Of a stretch of 64,000 bases of DNA, positions 60,723-64,000 are shown piece by piece. The notes beneath the pieces were generated by a model. It saw only the letters and a program-made list of their open reading frames with translations. It was not told the origin of the DNA and ran no database searches. Position 1 is the stretch's first letter, and every line of letters starts with the position of its first letter. The DNA comes from an uncultured Pelagibacteraceae bacterium (GTDB lineage: Bacteria > Pseudomonadota > Alphaproteobacteria > Pelagibacterales > Pelagibacteraceae). A program made the position numbers and the translations under genes. The stretch lies in the NCBI GenBank assembly GCA_902561155.1, contig CACEOY010000003.1, positions 1 through 64,000 on the forward strand, written 5' to 3'.

Positions 60723-61727
60723 CTAAGGAGTAAGAATGATTTTAGGAGCAATACAGCTACCATTATGTATTTCTTGAAAGGCATCTGAGCCTTTTTTAAG
60801 ATCTCGATATTCTATCCATCCTAAATCACCTAATTTTTTGTCTTTTAAGATCGCTAAACTATTTTTGAAATCCTCATTTGTGTAACAATAAGTTCCAACC
60901 AATGTTACTTCTTGGATTGTAAGTTTTTTAAAATTAAAAGTTCCAGAGGGTTGGGTTAAACCTATATGAACTATAGTTCCTCCAGGTGCTATTGAATATA
61001 TCGCTTGATGCCTAGTAATCTCTAGTCCCACAGACTCTAATATTAAGTCAAAATGATTTTCTTTTATGGATTTATCATCTGGTGCAACGAAGCTTGCTTT
61101 TAAGTATTTTTCACATTCATCTAATCTTTTTTTATTAGGATCAGACATGATTATATTACTAGAATTTTTTTCTTTATTTAAAAACAGGCCACAAAGCAAA
61201 CCTATAGCCCCTGCTCCTTGAATTAAAATTTTACATTCAGATAAAGGTTTTTTAAGATTTTTTTCTGCTAACAAGACTGCATGTAAAGCTACTGCTACTG
61301 GTTCAGCTAAAGCTGCTTCTTTAATACTTAGATTTTTAGGAATTTCATAAATATTCTTTTCTGGTACCGATACTAATTCCGCCAATCCACCGTTCCTTTT
61401 TATAGGTGTGCTCATACCTACCATTGTTCTTTCCGGACATAAGTGCTCACTTTCATTTTGACAGTAATTACAATTTTCACAACTAATAAGTGGATTAACT
61501 ACAACGCTTTTATTTTTATATTTTCCATCAAGACTAATCCCGCTTATCTCATGTCCTAATATCAAAGGTGGAATTCTTCTCTCATCATTTCCGTGATATG
61601 CGTGCATATCAGATCCACAAATACCTGAAGCTTGAACTTTTATTATATTTTCACCAGGTTTTGGTGTTGGGTCTTTTTCTTGTCTGTAATCTATTTTTTG
61701 AGTTCCAGTGTAAACTAATGCATGCAT
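60723..61727 (-). CDS. Zinc-containing alcohol dehydrogenase, possible sulfopropanediol dehydrogenase
   Basis: Medium-chain dehydrogenase of 334 residues. Catalytic zinc ligands are in SGICGSDMHAYHG and ILGHEISG; structural zinc cysteines are in LISCENCNYCQNESEHLCPE. The NAD site reads ILIQGAGAIGLLCGLF with an acidic residue after (MSDPNKKR), suggesting NAD rather than NADP. It overlaps the HpsN-like gene by one base, so a 2-dehydrogenase for dihydroxypropanesulfonate (HpsO/HpsP role) is plausible; other polyols are possible. Confidence 0.78.
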   Translation of the reverse strand: MHALVYTGTQKIDYRQEKDPTPKPGENIIKVQASGICGSDMHAYHGNDERRIPPLILGHEISGISLDGKYKNKSVVVNPLISCENCNYCQNESEHLCPERTMVGMSTPIKRNGGLAELVSVPEKNIYEIPKNLSIKEAALAEPVAVALHAVLLAEKNLKKPLSECKILIQGAGAIGLLCGLFLNKEKNSSNIIMSDPNKKRLDECEKYLKASFVAPDDKSIKENHFDLILESVGLEITRHQAIYSIAPGGTIVHIGLTQPSGTFNFKKLTIQEVTLVGTYCYTNEDFKNSLAILKDKKLGDLGWIEYRDLKKGSDAFQEIHNGSCIAPKIILTP

Positions 61728-63013
61728 TAATTAGAGAAACCGTACTTCCTTAATCTTATATCAGCTGTTCGTGCATGAGCCTCCATACCTTCAGCTCTAC
61801 CAAGTCTTGCTGCTGTTGCTCCAACAACTTTTGTTGCATCTTTTGTCATTCTTTGGAAAGTTAACGTTTTGATAAATTTTCCAACGAATAATCCACCAGT
61901 ATATCTTCCACCACCTTTTGTTGGTAATATATGATTTGTGCCAGAGCATTTATCTCCATAAGCAACTGTAGTCTCTTCGCCTAAGAATAATGAACCATAA
62001 TTTCTTAATCTCTTTAGCCACCAATCTAAATTTTCTGCGTGAACTTCTAAGTGTTCAGAGGCATACTTATCACTTACTTCAGCCATTTCTTCATTGGTGT
62101 CACATAATATTACTTCACCATAATCTTTCCAAGCTGCTGTTGCATTTACTTTTGCTAATTCAGGTAATTCATTTATTAATTCAGGTACTCTTTTCATTGT
62201 AAAGTCAGCTAACTCTTTATCTGTGGTGAATAACCAAGCTGGAGAATTGTATCCATGTTCCATTTGACCAACTAAATCAACTGCTACAATTTCTTTGTCA
62301 GCAGTCTTATCTGCAATAATTGCGATTTCTGTAGGTCCAGCAAATTGATCTATACCTACTTTTCCATAAACTATTCTTTTTGCTTCAGCTACATATTGGT
62401 TTCCAGCTCCAACAAGAAAATCAACAGGCGGGTTATCAAAACAACCGTGTGTTAAAGATCCTATTGCAGCTACGCCACCTAAATTCATAATAACGTCTGC
62501 GCCACAATGATTGGCAGCAAAAATTATTCCTGGGTTTGCACCCTCTTTATCTTTTGGTGGACTAGCGCAAATAATAGTTTTGACACCAGCTACTTTTGCT
62601 GGGGTAATTGCCATTACTGCTGAAGATATATGCGCGTATCGACCTCCTGGTATATAACATCCAGCTGTATCGACTGGAATTAATCTTTGACCTGCAAATA
62701 AACCATCTGATAACTCAACTTCAAAGCTATTATTCATGCTCTTTAATTGATGCTCTGCAAATTTTTTAATTCTATCGTGAGCGAATTTAACGTCATCTTT
62801 AGTTTTTTGATCAACTTTTTTTATAGCTTCTTCAATTTTTTCTTTTGATACAATGACTTCTCCCTCATACTTGTCAAATTTTTTATTTAGTTCTTTAAGA
62901 GCTACTTCTTTTCTTTTTGCAATGTCGTTTAAAATATCTTGCACTGCTGCTTGTGTTTTATGATCATCCGTCTCCGGAGTTTTAGATGCTTTTTTTATAT
63001 ATTTAACTGCCAT
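61727..63013 (-). CDS. hpsN: HisD-family sulfopropanediol 3-dehydrogenase-like enzyme
   Basis: A 428-residue histidinol-dehydrogenase fold. Zinc and catalytic residues are kept: QMEHGYNSPAWL (Gln, His), ASEHLEVHAEN (Glu, His), AYGDKCSGTNH (Asp) and MEAHARTADIRLRK (His). Outside these it departs from true HisD (for example FAGPTEIAIIAD), and no his genes surround it. A TRAP transporter upstream and a zinc dehydrogenase downstream match the hps layout for oxidising 2,3-dihydroxypropane-1-sulfonate to sulfolactate. ATG 63013 is preferred over the track start 63040. Confidence 0.75.
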   Translation of the reverse strand: MAVKYIKKASKTPETDDHKTQAAVQDILNDIAKRKEVALKELNKKFDKYEGEVIVSKEKIEEAIKKVDQKTKDDVKFAHDRIKKFAEHQLKSMNNSFEVELSDGLFAGQRLIPVDTAGCYIPGGRYAHISSAVMAITPAKVAGVKTIICASPPKDKEGANPGIIFAANHCGADVIMNLGGVAAIGSLTHGCFDNPPVDFLVGAGNQYVAEAKRIVYGKVGIDQFAGPTEIAIIADKTADKEIVAVDLVGQMEHGYNSPAWLFTTDKELADFTMKRVPELINELPELAKVNATAAWKDYGEVILCDTNEEMAEVSDKYASEHLEVHAENLDWWLKRLRNYGSLFLGEETTVAYGDKCSGTNHILPTKGGGRYTGGLFVGKFIKTLTFQRMTKDATKVVGATAARLGRAEGMEAHARTADIRLRKYGFSN

Positions 63014-64000
63014 AAAGTAATGTTGGTAACCACAAAGCAATTTGTGGAAATAGTACTATTAATACTAATCCAATAATTTGCAATACCATAAATTGCATCA
63101 TTCCATAATAAATATCTTTTAAATCCCATTCAGGTACAACACCTTTTAAAAAATAGGCTGAAAGTGCGACTGGAGGAGATAACCAGGCGGTTTGTAGATT
63201 GACGGCAACCAATATAGCAAACCATGTTAAATTAAATCCAAGAGCTTCTACTAATGGTAAAATTATAGGGATTATAATCATTACTATTGGTACCCATTCT
63301 AAAGGCCAACCTAAAAGAAATATCATTACCATTATCATTGCTAATATAAGATATTTATTCATTTCTAAACCTAATAGAAATTCAGTAAGTAAGGTTGGTG
63401 TACCTAATCTTGCAAATACCGCTCCAAAAAAGTTTGATGCAGCAACTAAGACCATAATAAGTGCTGTAATTTCTAAAGTTTTAACTAAAGCTTCTTGTAA
63501 CTTTGGTAATGTTAACTTTTTGTAAGCTAAAGATAAAAGAAGTGCGCCCATTGCTCCACATCCAGCTGCTTCTGTTGGAGTAGCAAATCCAAATAAAATA
63601 CTTCCTAACGCTGCAAAAACTAAAGCCGCTGGTGGTACTAAACCCAAAAAGAATTCAATCCAAACTTTTGTCATGCTTGTAGCTCTCATATCTTCAGGTA
63701 GCGGCGGACCTAATTTAGGATCCATCATACATCTTATTGTAGTGTAAGCTGCATATAATGTAGCAAGAAGGATTCCTGGGAAAATTGCAGCTGCAAATAA
63801 ATCTATTACAGGAATTTCCATAATTGGTCCCATAACAACAAGCATGATGCTAGGCGGAATTAGTATACCTAGCGTACCTCCAGCAGTAATAGTTCCAGCT
63901 GCGAGTCTGACATTATAACTAGACCTGTTCATAGATTTAGCAGCCATTATTCCTAAAATGGTAACTGAAGCACCCACTATTCCTGTTGCTGCCGCAAATA
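63003..64000 (-). CDS. TRAP transporter large permease subunit (partial)
   Basis: DctM-type membrane protein; the 5' end lies beyond the window, and the frame stays open to base 64000 (FAAATGIVGASVTILG). Features are GTLGILIPPSIMLVVMG, TPTEAAGCGAMGALLLSL, and PPVALSAYFLKGVVPEW. Several long hydrophobic helices are present. It moves organic acids or sulfonates using a periplasmic binding protein and a small subunit expected just upstream. It overlaps the hpsN-like gene by 11 bases, so substrate and enzyme are probably linked. Confidence 0.9.
   Translation of the reverse strand, partial: FAAATGIVGASVTILGIMAAKSMNRSSYNVRLAAGTITAGGTLGILIPPSIMLVVMGPIMEIPVIDLFAAAIFPGILLATLYAAYTTIRCMMDPKLGPPLPEDMRATSMTKVWIEFFLGLVPPAALVFAALGSILFGFATPTEAAGCGAMGALLLSLAYKKLTLPKLQEALVKTLEITALIMVLVAASNFFGAVFARLGTPTLLTEFLLGLEMNKYLILAMIMVMIFLLGWPLEWVPIVMIIIPIILPLVEALGFNLTWFAILVAVNLQTAWLSPPVALSAYFLKGVVPEWDLKDIYYGMMQFMVLQIIGLVLIVLFPQIALWLPTLLYGS

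Noticed and set aside
61727-63013. Histidinol dehydrogenase of histidine synthesis
   Set aside because: No other his gene is near, the sequence differs from HisD outside the metal site, and the TRAP and dehydrogenase neighbours fit a sulfonate or polyol role better. Not fully excluded.
1-64000. CRISPR array, rRNA operon or prophage
   Set aside because: No regularly spaced repeats, no rRNA-like sequence and no phage structural or integrase genes were found.

Overview
The window is 64 kb of dense, strongly AT-rich alphaproteobacterial chromosome. It has about 68 protein genes, one tRNA, gaps that never exceed about 190 bases, many 1-17 base gene overlaps, and very short leaders. Gene content and style (purCSQL-bolA-grxD, class Ia nrdAB, cimA, class II DAHP synthase, prpBC, a sulfonate-uptake locus, and a glycan island beside a tRNA) point to a streamlined marine bacterium of the SAR11/Pelagibacterales type. 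That placement is inferred from style and content; no rRNA gene is present to test it. I saw no insertion sequence, prophage or CRISPR array.

Layout. 1-4.3 kb: purine genes purC (cut by the window edge), purS, purQ, purL, then the iron-sulfur pair bolA and grxD. 4.3-13.4 kb (minus strand): the acetyltransferase half of glmU, then glmS, class II DAHP synthase, nadE, cysS, cimA, trmJ and rpsD. 13.4-16.7 kb: gph, a LysE exporter, prpB and prpC. 16.7-20.5 kb: a methyltransferase and nrdAB behind paired NrdR-like boxes. 20.5-31.4 kb: phosphohexomutase, a TauE/SafE permease, dusA, a long-tailed rpoZ, an MFS carrier, several small metabolic enzymes, two glycosyltransferases, a DUF6165 protein and a nitrilase-family amidase.

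31.4-35.6 kb is a polyamine and methylthioadenosine (MTA) module. It holds a fused SpeD-SpeE protein, an FucA-like class II aldolase, mtnA, mtnP and, divergently, apt. Together these could make spermidine and recycle its by-product MTA to adenine nucleotide and, through the aldolase, to DHAP plus a methylthio-aldehyde (the 'DHAP shunt').

35.6-51.7 kb is a surface-glycan island with very low G+C. It has sugar-nucleotide genes (rfbB, rfbA, rfbC, gmd and RmlD/epimerase-like genes), GT2 and GT61 transferases, two DUF4422-like proteins and two sugar C-methyltransferases. An elongator tRNA-Met sits in the middle, only 8 bases before a glycosyltransferase start codon. Inserted in it, at 46.4-49.2 kb, are a small tail-anchored protein, alanine dehydrogenase and an omega-aminotransferase.

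51.8-64 kb looks like an organosulfonate region. It has tauABC with an oversized permease, an Ldh-family dehydrogenase, a phosphate acetyltransferase, and an HpsN-like HisD homologue with a zinc dehydrogenase and a TRAP permease (cut by the window end). With the aminotransferase and alanine dehydrogenase this resembles taurine and dihydroxypropanesulfonate use, but xsc is not in the window. Between the two transport loci lies a tight six-gene operon (58.6-60.6 kb). It has four small soluble proteins, three of them recognisable dimeric alpha/beta-barrel families, a four-helix membrane protein and a secreted protein. This operon is the best candidate here for an undescribed system.
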